A stretch of DNA of 64,000 nt, taken from NCBI RefSeq assembly GCF_019431375.1, contig NZ_CP080267.1, forward strand, positions 248,001-312,000, in the 5' to 3' direction. Position numbers and translations under genes: made by a program. The stretch's first letter is position 1. Every line of letters starts with the position of its first letter. Below the pieces are notes generated by a model. That model was not told the origin of the DNA and ran no database searches. It saw nothing but the letters and a program-made list of their open reading frames with translations. The stretch comes from Alcanivorax sp. (GTDB taxonomy: Bacteria; Pseudomonadota; Gammaproteobacteria; Pseudomonadales; Alcanivoracaceae). This document shows, piece after piece, positions 34,621 to 44,613 of this stretch.

Positions 34621-34725
34621 TGGAAGACTATCTGGAAGAGCGACTGGAAGAGAAACAGCTGCTGGAATGCCTGGAAGAGTGGCAGGAAGAAGACAGCTGG
34701 GTGGACGACGGAGAGGAGCTCTGAT
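34621..34725 (+). CDS. 34-residue acidic small protein
   Basis: ATG at 34621 with a near-perfect Shine-Dalgarno (AAGGAGGA) eight bases upstream, and 34 codons to TGA. The peptide (MEDYLEERLEEKQLLECLE, then EWQEEDSWVDDGEEL) is strongly acidic and predicted helical, with one Cys and two Trp. The strong ribosome site and biased composition argue it is a real small protein. It could be a regulatory or anti-sigma/inhibitor-like peptide, but no family is recognised. It lies alone between the tRNA terminator and a coiled-coil protein gene. Confidence 0.6.
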
Positions 34726-35053
34726 TCCTCTCCGTATCACCCCCTCTTCGGTTTGCCTGCCCCATCCCTATTCGTTAAGCCTTCGCGGTTGATCCCCCCT
34801 CTTTAATACATATTATTCCGGCAACGTGATGCCGTTATTGGTCTTCGTCAGGTGCTTTGCGGCATAGTGATGGGCGCATTCTCGTATGCTTTTTTTTTAC
34901 TGCCATTCAGGTCACACTCTTTTATTAGGGGCTGACTATAATTGGCAGCACCCTGACTTCGCCGTCGCTACTGTGTTTTCTGGATTTTGCAGAGAGTGAT
35001 GTTGTGGCGAGTCAGTGGTCAACTACAATAATTCTCAAGGGAAGGAAGGACAC
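34726..35053. other. gene-free stretch upstream of the coiled-coil protein gene
   Basis: 328 bases, AT-richer than the surroundings. It contains a TATAAT at 34937-34942, a candidate -10 without a convincing -35. No RNA gene or repeat is recognised. Confidence 0.5.
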
Positions 35054-36430
35054 ATGCCTCTATCCTCCGTGACGTCCGAAGCGATTCTGTTTTTTGATCA
35101 TCGGGGCATTACCAAAAGCATGCTGTACGCGGATTTTGAGGCGATCCTGGATGGCATGGTGGGTGTCCCTGAATTTGCCGACAAGGAAGTCCGTGGCGCC
35201 TACTGTCTGGTCAATGGCCAGTTGCGGGTTCGCTCGCTAGTCCTTTTTACCATCGATTTTGACGAAGACGGCATGGCCGACACCACCTGGAATGTACCGC
35301 TGCGCCATCTTGCGGAGCATGCGGGGCAGGGGCCGGATATGGGGGCCGGGCCGATCCGCCTGGCCTGCCGCAGCCAGTGTCCGGTGGCCTGGCACCAGGA
35401 TCAGATGTGGGATCCGGGTATGAAGCCCGGAGCCAACGACTTTATCGCCATTCGCGACACCATTCGTGAGCGTGGTCCTAAATTGGGCCTGGAGATTGAT
35501 GACGAGCTGGATTCCAGCCCGGCCGCCGCGCCGCCAGTCATCGGTGCAGAAGCCAAGGCTCCCACCATTGCCCCTGAAGACAGTCAGAACAAGAAAGAGG
35601 CTGATGAGGAGAGGGTTCGGCTTGCTCGTATCATCAAGGAGCTGCGTTTGCGGGTACAGACGCTTGAGAACTCCCAGTCCGAAGAGGTGGGCAAACTCCG
35701 TTACGCTGCTCAGCAGAAAGAAGAAATCCTCAATGCCCAACTGGAAAAGGTGCTGGGGCAGTTTAAATCGCTTAAATCCCAGAATGTGGCCCTTCGTGAG
35801 CAGAACGATTCTCTCAAGGCCCAGGTCCTGTCACTGTCTCAGAGTCTGGAAGAGCAGAGCCATCAAAGTAAGACCCAGGGCAGCGAACTGGAGGTGCTGA
35901 CCGAACAGTACAAGCTGGCCCTGGAGCAGCGTATCGAGGAGGAGCGGGCGAAGCTATCCGAGCAGATTCATGCCAAGGAAATGGACGTGCTGACCCGCGA
36001 TGATTTGATCAGTCAGCTCAAGGAAGAGCTGGGTGAGCTCAAGCGCAATCGGGTTAAAGAGGCCAACACCGGTGCACAGAAGGTGCTTGAGAAACTGGAA
36101 AATCTGGGTCTCAGCTTTATCGCCTTTCATCCCGGCGCGGGGCATATCTCAATTTCCGCTGACCAGATTGGCAACTATATGGAAAACCCGGTGGCATTCG
36201 CGGCGCGTAAGTGTCTGGTGACTGAAGACCATTACCGGGCCTGGCTGGCGCATTACGAAAACCCTGTATGCCAGGTGCCAATAGGCTCTGAGCAGCAGGC
36301 CTGTGGCAAACGTGTGATCCGGGTGGAAGTGCCTAACCAGTTCAAGCCAGGGGTATCGGATTGCAATGCCAACCGTTGCCCGAACTGTCGCAACGACTCC
36401 GCCATCGATAACGTTTTGCGTTTTCGCTGA
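35054..36430 (+). CDS. large coiled-coil protein with cysteine-rich C-terminus, unknown
   Basis: 458 residues. The start at 35054 (MPLSSVTSEAILFFDHRG) has GGAAGGA upstream. There are three parts: an N-terminal globular domain (about 1-150: LNGQLRVRSLVL-like strands, acidic DFDEDGMADTTW, LACRSQCPVAWHQDQMW), a long coiled coil (about 180-340, heptads rich in Leu, Gln, Glu), and a C-terminal domain with paired cysteines (NPVCQVPIGSEQQACGKRV, then CNANRCPNCRND) that could bind zinc. No signal peptide or membrane helix. It may be a structural or signalling scaffold. The family is not recognised. Confidence 0.6.
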   Translation: MPLSSVTSEAILFFDHRGITKSMLYADFEAILDGMVGVPEFADKEVRGAYCLVNGQLRVRSLVLFTIDFDEDGMADTTWNVPLRHLAEHAGQGPDMGAGPIRLACRSQCPVAWHQDQMWDPGMKPGANDFIAIRDTIRERGPKLGLEIDDELDSSPAAAPPVIGAEAKAPTIAPEDSQNKKEADEERVRLARIIKELRLRVQTLENSQSEEVGKLRYAAQQKEEILNAQLEKVLGQFKSLKSQNVALREQNDSLKAQVLSLSQSLEEQSHQSKTQGSELEVLTEQYKLALEQRIEEERAKLSEQIHAKEMDVLTRDDLISQLKEELGELKRNRVKEANTGAQKVLEKLENLGLSFIAFHPGAGHISISADQIGNYMENPVAFAARKCLVTEDHYRAWLAHYENPVCQVPIGSEQQACGKRVIRVEVPNQFKPGVSDCNANRCPNCRNDSAIDNVLRFR

Positions 36431-36449
36431 AGCCGGAATGTGAGTCAGT

Positions 36450-36480
36450 GCCATTTTCCTGAAAAATGGTAGGTTTTTTG
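36450..36480 (+). terminator. Rho-independent terminator after the coiled-coil gene
   Basis: The stem CCATTTTC/GAAAAATGG is followed by TAGGTTTTTT, about 20 bases after the stop. Confidence 0.8.
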
Positions 36481-36540
36481 CATTGTCTACGCTGAAAGTA
36501 TGATGTTGTTGTCACAATAAGAACACCGGGAGCGGCAGTT

Positions 36541-37614
36541 ATGGCACAGGAATCCATTGATAAAAGCCTTTTGCAGACCTTTGTGCCAGTGAATGCGCTG
36601 TCTGGAGACCAGCTGGACTGGCTCCTGGATCAGCAGGAGGTGTGCCGTTATTCGTCAGGAGATGCCCTTTTTTCGCTTGGTGACAAGGACAACACCACCA
36701 TCTATCTGCTCAGCGGTAAGGTAGAGCTTACCGATGAAGCTGGCAAAACCCGTACTGTCAGTGCCGGAGATACCGCATCCTGGCATCCGCTGGAGCATGC
36801 CCAGCCGCGCCGGAGTACGGCGAGGGCGCTGACCGAGGTCAGTGTGGTCCGGTTTGACAGTTTTCGGCTGGATACCATTCTTTCCTGGGATCAGTCAGCG
36901 GGTTACGTGATCCTCGACATCAACGCCAATTCCGCTTACCAGAATGATCGTGAGTGGATGATTCGGTTGCTCAAATCCAAGTTGTTTCACCGGGTCCCGC
37001 CCACCAATATTCTGGAAATCTTCCGTCGCCTGAAAGCCCATCGTCACAAGCAGGGGGAAGTGATCATTCGTCAGGGGGAGGCAGCAGATTGCTGTTATAT
37101 CCTCAAAGAGGGTGTCTGTGAGGTGGCCATCAGCATGGGGGATAGTGCACCGACCCCCGTCGCCATGCTGGAAGAAGGGCAGTGGTTCGGCGAAGAGGCG
37201 CTGCTTTCCGGCAAGCCCCGTAATGCCACTGTGTCCATGGCTACCGATGGGGTGTTGATGAAGCTGGAGCGCCAGGACTTTGATGCCCTGCTGCGCGAGC
37301 CGATCATCAACACCATGCCCGCTGAGGATGTACTGGACGCGGCAGAAAAGGGCGCCTGGTGGCTGGATGTGCGCACCAGCGATGAATTCGACCAGGAGCA
37401 CCTGGTGGGTGCTACCAATATGCCGCTGAACGTGTTGCGTCTGAAATCCCGCCTGCTGGACCCGAGCAAGACCTACATTGCCTATTGTGATACAGGTCGA
37501 CGTAGCGCCACGGCGGCTTTTCTGTTAAAAAACGCCGGCTTGGACGTAATCGTTCTGGATGGCGGCCTGAATGCCAATGCTGCTAACCTGAGCGAGTACC
37601 TGACACAGGGGTAA
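36541..37614 (+). CDS. cyclic-nucleotide-binding domain protein with C-terminal rhodanese domain
   Basis: 357 residues. Two cNMP-binding-like beta barrels (about 20-120, degenerate; and 145-255, with GEVIIRQGEAADCCYILKEG and WFGEEALLSGKPRNATV) precede a rhodanese domain (about 268-350: DAAEKGAWWLDVRTSDEFDQ and the active loop YCDTGRRSATA with catalytic Cys). It probably couples nucleotide or membrane signals to sulphur or phosphate handling; no DNA-binding helix is evident. The ATG is preceded by GGGAGCGGCAGTT. It is followed closely by nadK. Confidence 0.8.
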   Translation: MAQESIDKSLLQTFVPVNALSGDQLDWLLDQQEVCRYSSGDALFSLGDKDNTTIYLLSGKVELTDEAGKTRTVSAGDTASWHPLEHAQPRRSTARALTEVSVVRFDSFRLDTILSWDQSAGYVILDINANSAYQNDREWMIRLLKSKLFHRVPPTNILEIFRRLKAHRHKQGEVIIRQGEAADCCYILKEGVCEVAISMGDSAPTPVAMLEEGQWFGEEALLSGKPRNATVSMATDGVLMKLERQDFDALLREPIINTMPAEDVLDAAEKGAWWLDVRTSDEFDQEHLVGATNMPLNVLRLKSRLLDPSKTYIAYCDTGRRSATAAFLLKNAGLDVIVLDGGLNANAANLSEYLTQG

Positions 37615-37648
37615 TTGCTCACCGGATGGCGGGCAAGCCCTCCACCGG

Positions 37649-38578
37649 ATGCAGCTGCGGCTGCCCAGGATTAGTGTGGCGCAAGAGAGCTTTAGCAACA
37701 AATTCCGCAATATTGGCCTGATCGCCCGCTCTGAAAGTGAGCAGGCGTTGTATTCCCTGCGCCAGTTGATCCACTTTCTCAACGGGCGGGACTGTACCGT
37801 TATTCTCGACAAGAACATTTCCGGCAGCCTCCCGGAAATGGGCTTACAGGCAGCCTCTGCTGCGCAGATGGGCGAAGCCTGCGACCTGGTCATTGTAGTC
37901 GGTGGTGATGGCAGCCTGCTGGGCGCAGCCCGTACCTTGTCCCGTTTTGATGTGCCGGTGCTGGGCGTCAACCGTGGTCATCTGGGCTTTCTCACTGACA
38001 TCCTGCCGTCAGAAATCGAAAGCCGGGTAGGGCAGGTGTTGGACGGGGAGTACACCACCGAAAAGCGCTTCCTCCTAGATCTGGAAGTTCGTCGCGGCAA
38101 GACCGTGGTAGGTGAGGGATGTGCCCTGAATGACGTGGTGCTGCTGTCCGGTGACAGCGTACATATGATCGATTTTGAGCTGATGATTGATGGCCACTTC
38201 GTCTATGGCCAGCGGTCTGACGGCCTGATCATCTCTACCCCCACCGGCTCCACCGCCTATGCGCTGTCAGGTGGCGGCCCCATCATGCACCCGAAACTGG
38301 ATGCCATGGTAATGGTGCCGCTCAATCCCCATACCCTTACCAGCCGTCCGCTGGTGGTGGCCGGTGACAGCGAGATCAAGATTCATATCACTACCGAAAA
38401 GGTCCGCCCGCTGGTCAGCTGCGATGGCACCGCCGGGATTCGCCTGCAGGTGGATGATGTAATCGCCATTCGCAAGAAACCTCACCGGTTGCACCTGATC
38501 CATCCGCCTGGTCATGATTTCTACCAGGCCTGTCGTTCCAAGCTGGGTTGGAGTACTCGCCCCGGTGACAGCAGTTGA
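37649..38578 (+). CDS. nadK: NAD kinase
   Basis: About 309 residues. It has the NAD-kinase signature VVVGGDGSLLGAAR, NRGHLGFLTDI, and TPTGSTAYALSGGGP with the conserved NE/D equivalents (LNDVVLL). It phosphorylates NAD to NADP with ATP. The start is uncertain: an ATG at 37649 lacks a good ribosome site, and a GTG at 37676 (VAQESFSNKFRNIG) fits the family N-terminus better. It is 34 bases after the rhodanese gene and probably co-transcribed with it. Confidence 0.93.
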   Translation: MQLRLPRISVAQESFSNKFRNIGLIARSESEQALYSLRQLIHFLNGRDCTVILDKNISGSLPEMGLQAASAAQMGEACDLVIVVGGDGSLLGAARTLSRFDVPVLGVNRGHLGFLTDILPSEIESRVGQVLDGEYTTEKRFLLDLEVRRGKTVVGEGCALNDVVLLSGDSVHMIDFELMIDGHFVYGQRSDGLIISTPTGSTAYALSGGGPIMHPKLDAMVMVPLNPHTLTSRPLVVAGDSEIKIHITTEKVRPLVSCDGTAGIRLQVDDVIAIRKKPHRLHLIHPPGHDFYQACRSKLGWSTRPGDSS

Positions 38579-38587
38579 TGGTGTGTC

Positions 38588-38643
38588 TGTAGGAGGCTGC
38601 TGCTTGCAGCCGAACCGTTTTCGCCTGCGAGCAAGCTCCTACA
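38588..38643. repeat. REP pair (GTAGGAG type)
   Basis: Inverted units GTAGGAGGCTGCTGC...GAA and TTCGCCTGCGAGCAAGCTCCTAC in the nadK-DUF1315 gap. This is a typical pseudomonad-like REP doublet able to form a hairpin. Confidence 0.75.
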
Positions 38644-38711
38644 GCCGCGACGACCACCCAGGATGTGCGCCAGACGTTTGGCATGCTGCCGTTTTAAAAT
38701 GAGTTACCGAT

Positions 38712-38984
38712 ATGACCTACCAGAGCTTTGACGACCTGATCGCCGCCATGACCCCGGAGGTCTGCGACAATATGCGGCGCGCTATTGAAACCGGCAAATG
38801 GGCGGATGGTCGGCCGTTGACCCGTGAGCAGCGCGAAACCTGTCTGCAGGCGGTTATCGCCTGGGAGGCCCGCAACCTGCCGGAGGAGGAGCGCACAGGC
38901 TACATGGAGCAGCAGTGCAAGAGCGGGGATGAGGCAGCGGAAGAGCAGCCGGTGACCTTGCGAGCCCCTGATCGGCTGCAATAG
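38712..38984 (+). CDS. DUF1315 (YeaC-like) family protein
   Basis: 90 residues opening MTYQSFDDLIAAMTPEVCDNMRR..., with LTREQRETCLQAVIAWEARNLP, the conserved DUF1315 block. A cytosolic helical protein of unknown function. Length agrees with the family. Confidence 0.8.
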   Translation: MTYQSFDDLIAAMTPEVCDNMRRAIETGKWADGRPLTREQRETCLQAVIAWEARNLPEEERTGYMEQQCKSGDEAAEEQPVTLRAPDRLQ

Positions 38985-39241
38985 CCCTGCTGTCCCTTCC
39001 TCACGGGTGGTGACTGGCTGGTCGTCGCCCGGATACCGCCTGTCGGACTAACGCTCATCTTTTCCCGCCAAAGACCGTTGGTGCTCTTCGTAACATACTG
39101 TATTCTTCCTAGGTGACAACTCCGTTGTGTAGCTTAGCCGACGCAGACTCGGTGCACGCGGACGATGTCTTTCTGGCTGGGTTATGGGAGATTGCGGCAC
39201 AGTCAGAAATAAAAAAGATAACAAATGGTTTGGGAGAACCC

Positions 39242-41680
39242 ATGCATATCTACAAGAAAGTACTGCCTGCGGCAGTGGCCCTGGCACTGGCGGCCTGTGG
39301 TGGCGGCAGTGATACCGTTCCCGATCAGAGTGAGGGCGCACTTCAAATCGGAACATACCCCCGTTTCGATCCTTTGACCTCCGATCTGCCGTTGAATACG
39401 GATATCCTCTTTGCTGCAGCGGCCAGTAGCGACGGTACGGCTGACGTGGGCGCTCCTACCAATCCGGTAGAGGCGGCAATTAATAGCCTGGACGGCTTTT
39501 CTACCAACGCTTATTTTGACATCGGCTTTGCCGGTGGCAGCATTGATCCGGCCAGCATTTGCACGACTCTTGCTCAGGCAATGGCGCAATGTGCTTCGCC
39601 GAATGTGTTTCTGATCCCGCTGGATACTGGCGGCAATGATGCGCTGGATCCCGCCAATATCGTCGGTGTTCAGGCCCCCGCTAACTGGCCTGCTGCCAGT
39701 GCTGAGGTGGTGTCCCTGGATGGCGGCACCAACAATGTGTTGCGCGTGATTCCTCAGGAACCCCTGCAGGCCAAGACCAAGTATCTGGTATTTGTCACCA
39801 ATGGCGTGCTGGACAGTGCCGGTGATCCTATCACCCCGTCCAGCAGCTACGACACGCTTGGGGAAACGACACCAGCCGTAACCCCTGCTCTGCAGCCGGT
39901 GCGTAATGCCATTGCCGGCTGGGAAACCATCGCTTCTGGTGTTCTGCAAACGCTTTCCGGTGGCGCTCTCAGTGCCGAGCAGGCAAAGGATAGCATCGCC
40001 ATTTCCTACACCTTTACGACCACGGATCCCCAGGCGCCTTTGCTTGCCATGGCGGCACCCCGTGCAGCCCTGGTTCAGGCTCAGGTTGGCCTGGGCATTG
40101 ATGCCGGCAGTGCCGTTGCCAATTCGGCGGAACTGGAAGGCGCTGGCCTGTTGAGTACTCCAAAGGCTCGCGATAATGGCATGTCCGCAGCAACCGCCAT
40201 TGACCTCAACGTTCTGACTGGCGGTGCGTTGCCTGCTGGCGTCGGCTCTTTGTATACCGGCTTTATCAAGTTGCCGTACTACCTGACTACGCCCGATACC
40301 ACCATGAAGATGAGTTACACCCAGGATAGCTGGGTGGCTGATCAGACCCTGGGTGGTGTGCTGACGTCAAAACTGCCTGAGGGCGCTCCCTCATTGCCGC
40401 CGGTAGACGCGGACGACATGACCTATAACGTGACCTACCGTTATCCGTTTGCGGCGCAGAAGAGCGTTGAGTCCGTGCCTTTGCAGGTGACCTTGCCAGA
40501 GCCGGATCATGTTCCCTCCAACCCGGCTTTCGGTGGCCTGGATTGCCAGACGGCTCGCCCCTCTGGTTACCCGGTGGTTATCTATATCCACGGCATTACC
40601 AGTGACAGGGCCTCCGTGGTTGCTCTTGCCCACAGTCTTGCCTCTGTGTGTGTGGCCACCGTTGCTGTTGACTTGCCCTTGCATGGTGTTACTTCGGGCA
40701 GCCAGTTCGCGGCGCTTAATGTAGAGAGCTCTCCGTTAATTCCCTTCGGAGCCCTCTACGGAGCAGATGCGCCCGCCGAGCGGCATTTCAATGATCCGGG
40801 CGGTTCTGGGGCGCAGTTCATCAATCTGGCGGTGCTGAACAACACCCGCGATAACATGCGCCAGTCAGTCATGGATCTGCTCAACCTGAATGCCAGTCTC
40901 GACAGCATCAGTACCACATTGGGTAATGCGGGTCTGGGTACCCTGGATACCAGCAACGTAAAGGCTGTTGGTGCTTCCCTGGGTGGTATCGTAGGCACGG
41001 TTTACTCCACCGTTAACCAGATGGCGATTGGTGCTGAAGGCAGCGTTGGTTTTTCCAGCAATCTCAAGCCTTTGGGTGGACTGGTGGTTTCCGCTGGCGG
41101 TAGCCAGCTGACACAGATCCTGAACAACTCCCAGACCTTTGGTCCGGTGATAGAGGCAGGTCTGGCAGCTGCAGGCGTCCAGAAAGGTACCACCAACTTT
41201 GAACGCTTCCTGTATGTGGCACAGAGTGCGGTGGATTCCGGTGACCCGGTAAACTTCGCTGAAACCCTGGGATCGCTTGGCGTACCGGTGCTGGTGCAGC
41301 AGATTGTCGGGGGCGGTGACGCGTCTGGCCTGGGTGATGCCAAGGTCTATACTGCCGACAAGGTTGTACCAAATAGTGCTGCTGGTGCGCCGCTGGCAGG
41401 CACCACTCCGCTGGCGGCCCTGTTGGGTGCCGGTCAGGCTGGACCGGGGCTTGTGGATGTGTCCGCGGCCAACACTCTGGTAAATCTGACCATCGGGCAT
41501 CACGCTTCACTGCTGCGCCCCAACGAGGCAAGTGGTCAGCCGGCTACCAATGGTGAGAACGTGGCGACCGCAGAATTGCAGACCCAGGTTGCCAGTTTTG
41601 TATTGTCACCCTCTCAAACCGCTGTAGGGTCCGCGCCGAATGGCTCCAATACGGCAGCGCCCTTTATCGAAGCCCCATAA
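39242..41680 (+). CDS. Pla-1/cef-family lipase, lipoprotein
   Basis: 812 residues. The start at 39242 (MHIYKKVLPAAVALALAACGGG) gives a clear lipobox with the lipidated Cys near residue 19, so an exported lipoprotein; the longer upstream frame is spurious. The C-terminal half is an alpha/beta hydrolase (YPVVIYIHGITSDRASVVA, HGVTSG, nucleophile elbow VGASLGGIVGT with Ser). A histidine near IGHHASLL completes the triad. It resembles the Pla-1/cef extracellular lipase family of marine gammaproteobacteria and fits growth on lipids. The terminator at 41729 follows. Confidence 0.8.
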   Translation: MHIYKKVLPAAVALALAACGGGSDTVPDQSEGALQIGTYPRFDPLTSDLPLNTDILFAAAASSDGTADVGAPTNPVEAAINSLDGFSTNAYFDIGFAGGSIDPASICTTLAQAMAQCASPNVFLIPLDTGGNDALDPANIVGVQAPANWPAASAEVVSLDGGTNNVLRVIPQEPLQAKTKYLVFVTNGVLDSAGDPITPSSSYDTLGETTPAVTPALQPVRNAIAGWETIASGVLQTLSGGALSAEQAKDSIAISYTFTTTDPQAPLLAMAAPRAALVQAQVGLGIDAGSAVANSAELEGAGLLSTPKARDNGMSAATAIDLNVLTGGALPAGVGSLYTGFIKLPYYLTTPDTTMKMSYTQDSWVADQTLGGVLTSKLPEGAPSLPPVDADDMTYNVTYRYPFAAQKSVESVPLQVTLPEPDHVPSNPAFGGLDCQTARPSGYPVVIYIHGITSDRASVVALAHSLASVCVATVAVDLPLHGVTSGSQFAALNVESSPLIPFGALYGADAPAERHFNDPGGSGAQFINLAVLNNTRDNMRQSVMDLLNLNASLDSISTTLGNAGLGTLDTSNVKAVGASLGGIVGTVYSTVNQMAIGAEGSVGFSSNLKPLGGLVVSAGGSQLTQILNNSQTFGPVIEAGLAAAGVQKGTTNFERFLYVAQSAVDSGDPVNFAETLGSLGVPVLVQQIVGGGDASGLGDAKVYTADKVVPNSAAGAPLAGTTPLAALLGAGQAGPGLVDVSAANTLVNLTIGHHASLLRPNEASGQPATNGENVATAELQTQVASFVLSPSQTAVGSAPNGSNTAAPFIEAP

Positions 41681-41728
41681 TGGCTGTATTAACGGGCTGA
41701 CCGCCAGCCCGTGAAATGGCATAGTCAC

Positions 41729-41760
41729 AACACCCCGCTTAGCGGGGTGTTGTCGTTTTT
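41729..41760 (+). terminator. Rho-independent terminator of the lipase gene
   Basis: The stem AACACCCCGC/GCGGGGTGTT with loop TTA is followed by GTCGTTTTTG. Confidence 0.85.
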
Positions 41761-41789
41761 GTCTGCGTCTTTTGTTCTGGAGTACCCCC

Positions 41790-44405
41790 ATGGATAGCCC
41801 GCAAGCTGATGTAAAAACCACCCGCCTGGCTGACTACACCCCGCCCGCTTTTCTTGTCGATCATGTGGAGTTGGACGTAGATCTGCGTGATGGCCAGACC
41901 TGGGTAACCAGTACCCTGCAGCTTCGACGCAATCCGGATAATTCGCAGCAAATTGCCAGTGATCTGGTTCTGGATGGCGAGTGTCTGACCCTGGAATCGC
42001 TGGCAATTGATGGCGAACCCGTTGCGGCAGACAGATATCGTTATGAGAAGGATCAGCTGACCATCGAGAGCGTTCCACAGGCCTTCTCGCTGACGTCCGT
42101 CGTGTTGATCGAACCGGAAAAGAATACCGCACTGGAGGGACTGTATCGCTCCAATGGTATGTACTGCACCCAGTGCGAGGCGGAAGGCTTTCGCCGTATT
42201 ACCTTCTTTCCGGACCGTCCCGATGTACTGGCCCGGTTTACCACCACGGTGCGAGCGGACAAGAAGCGCTACCCGCTGCTACTATCCAATGGAAACCCGG
42301 TCAATCAAGGCGAGGAGGGCGATCGCCACTGGGTCACCTGGGAAGATCCATTCCCGAAACCCTGCTATTTGTTTGCGTTGGTGGCCGGCGATCTGGCCTG
42401 CCTGGAAGACAGCTATACCACCAGTTCCGGTCGTCAGGTGTCGCTGCGGCTTTACGCCGAGCACCGTGATCTGGACAAGCTGGATCACGCCATGCTGTCC
42501 CTGAAGAATGCCATGCGCTGGGATGAAGAGACGTATGGGCGTGAGTACGACCTGGATATCTACATGATCGTGGCGGTAAGCCACTTCAATATGGGGGCCA
42601 TGGAAAACAAGGGTCTCAATATCTTCAATACCGCCTGTGTGCTGGCCCATCCGTCGACCACCACGGATGCCGGTTTTCAGCGGGTGGAATCCGTGGTTGC
42701 CCATGAATACTTCCATAACTGGTCGGGTAACCGGGTCACCTGTCGGGACTGGTTTCAGCTCAGCCTCAAGGAAGGCTTCACCGTATTTCGCGACCAGCAG
42801 TTTTCTGCTGACATGAACTCCGCTGCGGTCCAGCGGGTGGAGAATGTGGACTTTCTGGTCAACCACCAGTTCCCGGAGGATCAGGGGCCCATGGCTCACC
42901 CGGTGCGGCCGGCGGAATACCAGAAAATCGATAATTTCTACACCCTGACGATCTACGAAAAGGGCGCTGAAATTGTCCGCATGCAGTATCACCTGTTGGG
43001 GAGTGAGGATTTTCGTCGCGCCACGGACCTGTACTTCGAGCGGTTTGATGGTCAGGCCGTCACCTGTGATGACTTTGTCGCCTGTATGGAGGAGATCTCT
43101 GGCCGGGATCTGACCCAGTTCAAGCGCTGGTACAGCCAGGCAGGTACGCCGGTGCTGACGGTGACCGATGGCTGGAAAGAGGGCGAGTACCAGATCTCTT
43201 TCCGTCAACACACCCCGCCGACCCCGGGACAGGCGGAGAAGCAACCGCTGATGATCCCGGTACGTCTGGCTCTGCTGGATGAGGCCGGTGAGCCGTTACC
43301 GCTCGATGCTGAGGGAAACAGGGAGAAAGTCATTATTCTCGACAGGGAAGCACAGACCCTCAGTTTTGATGCTCCAGGCCCGGTTACGCCTTCCTTGCTG
43401 CGCGGTTTTTCTGCCCCGGTAGTGCTGGATTACGCCTACGATCACGATCAGCTGTGTCGCCTGTTGGCCCTCGATAGTGATGGTTACTGTCGCTGGAGCG
43501 CCGCCCAGCGGCTTTATTTCTCTGCACTGGATCGTCTGGTGAAGGGGGAGGGTAGCGCAGCGGCCGAGGCGCAAACGCTGCTGCCAGTGCTGGAGCAAGT
43601 GATCGGCCGGGCCGATGAAGATCCTGCCCAGGCCGCTCTGCTGCTGTCATTGCCTGGAGAGGTGGCTCTGGGGGACAGACATTCCCCCCTGGATCCGGGC
43701 AGCGTGCATGTGGCCCACCAAGCCATGAAGCAGGCCCTGGGCAAGGCGCTGCAGACCCACTGGCTATCCCTGGCGGAGAATCTGATTGCCACCGAGCTGG
43801 AAATGGATGGCCGTGCCATGGGGCGTCGCCAGTTGCGCAATCTGGCGCTGGATTACCTGGCGGCGTCCGGTCATCCGGAGGCGCAGCGCCTGGCTGTCGA
43901 GCTGTTCGAATTGCCACTTTGCATGACCGAAGAGCTGGCCGCACTGCGGATTCTGGTGCATTACAACCTGGCAGGTGCCAATCAGGCGCTGGCCCAGTTT
44001 GCTGAACGCTGGTCTGATGAAGCTCTGGTTATGGATCAGTGGTTTGCCGTTCAGGCTGCCGTTCCCGGGCCGGCGAGCCTGCCCAGAATAGAGGAATTGA
44101 TGGCGCATTCTGCTTTTGACTGGACCGTTCCGAATCGGGTGCGGGCCCTGGTGGGCACTCTGGCCAATGGCAATCCGTCGGCTTTCCATTCCCCCGACGG
44201 GGAAGGGTATCGTCTGTTTGCTGCGGCACTGACCCGACTCGACAGGATTAACCCTCAGATTGCTGCCCGACTGGCCAACGCAGCCGCGCGCATGGCGAAG
44301 CTGGAGCCTGGTCGCCGTGGGCAGCTGCAAAATGCCTTGCAGGGTGCCAAAAAGCAGGCCTCGGACAATCTGGGCGAGGTTCTAGGGCGCATACTGGGGG
44401 GCTGA
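41790..44405 (+). CDS. pepN: aminopeptidase N (M1 family zinc peptidase)
   Basis: 871 residues. The start at 41790 (MDSPQADVKTTRLADY) has GGAG eight bases upstream. It has the substrate-binding GAMEN motif and the zinc site HEYFHNW (His305, Glu306, His309), with the distal Glu in LKEGFTVFRDQ. The C-terminal helical domain is complete. A cytosolic broad-specificity aminopeptidase. Length matches the gammaproteobacterial PepN (about 870). It is transcribed alone after the lipase terminator. Confidence 0.95.
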   Translation: MDSPQADVKTTRLADYTPPAFLVDHVELDVDLRDGQTWVTSTLQLRRNPDNSQQIASDLVLDGECLTLESLAIDGEPVAADRYRYEKDQLTIESVPQAFSLTSVVLIEPEKNTALEGLYRSNGMYCTQCEAEGFRRITFFPDRPDVLARFTTTVRADKKRYPLLLSNGNPVNQGEEGDRHWVTWEDPFPKPCYLFALVAGDLACLEDSYTTSSGRQVSLRLYAEHRDLDKLDHAMLSLKNAMRWDEETYGREYDLDIYMIVAVSHFNMGAMENKGLNIFNTACVLAHPSTTTDAGFQRVESVVAHEYFHNWSGNRVTCRDWFQLSLKEGFTVFRDQQFSADMNSAAVQRVENVDFLVNHQFPEDQGPMAHPVRPAEYQKIDNFYTLTIYEKGAEIVRMQYHLLGSEDFRRATDLYFERFDGQAVTCDDFVACMEEISGRDLTQFKRWYSQAGTPVLTVTDGWKEGEYQISFRQHTPPTPGQAEKQPLMIPVRLALLDEAGEPLPLDAEGNREKVIILDREAQTLSFDAPGPVTPSLLRGFSAPVVLDYAYDHDQLCRLLALDSDGYCRWSAAQRLYFSALDRLVKGEGSAAAEAQTLLPVLEQVIGRADEDPAQAALLLSLPGEVALGDRHSPLDPGSVHVAHQAMKQALGKALQTHWLSLAENLIATELEMDGRAMGRRQLRNLALDYLAASGHPEAQRLAVELFELPLCMTEELAALRILVHYNLAGANQALAQFAERWSDEALVMDQWFAVQAAVPGPASLPRIEELMAHSAFDWTVPNRVRALVGTLANGNPSAFHSPDGEGYRLFAAALTRLDRINPQIAARLANAAARMAKLEPGRRGQLQNALQGAKKQASDNLGEVLGRILGG

Positions 44406-44613
44406 TTGTCGGGCCACCCCTGGGATGCACAAAATAGTGATGACTGGCTGGTCGTTAAATGTACACTGAGGGGGGATTTCTTTTTGGTCCCGATATGTAA
44501 GAATTAAGACTTAGTCTGGGTGGCGGTGTGCATCGGAGAGAATGATGGGACCGATGTCGCAATGGGAGAAGCCGTGACCCAGGCAAGAACAATAAAGCCA
44601 TGCATGGCAATTC

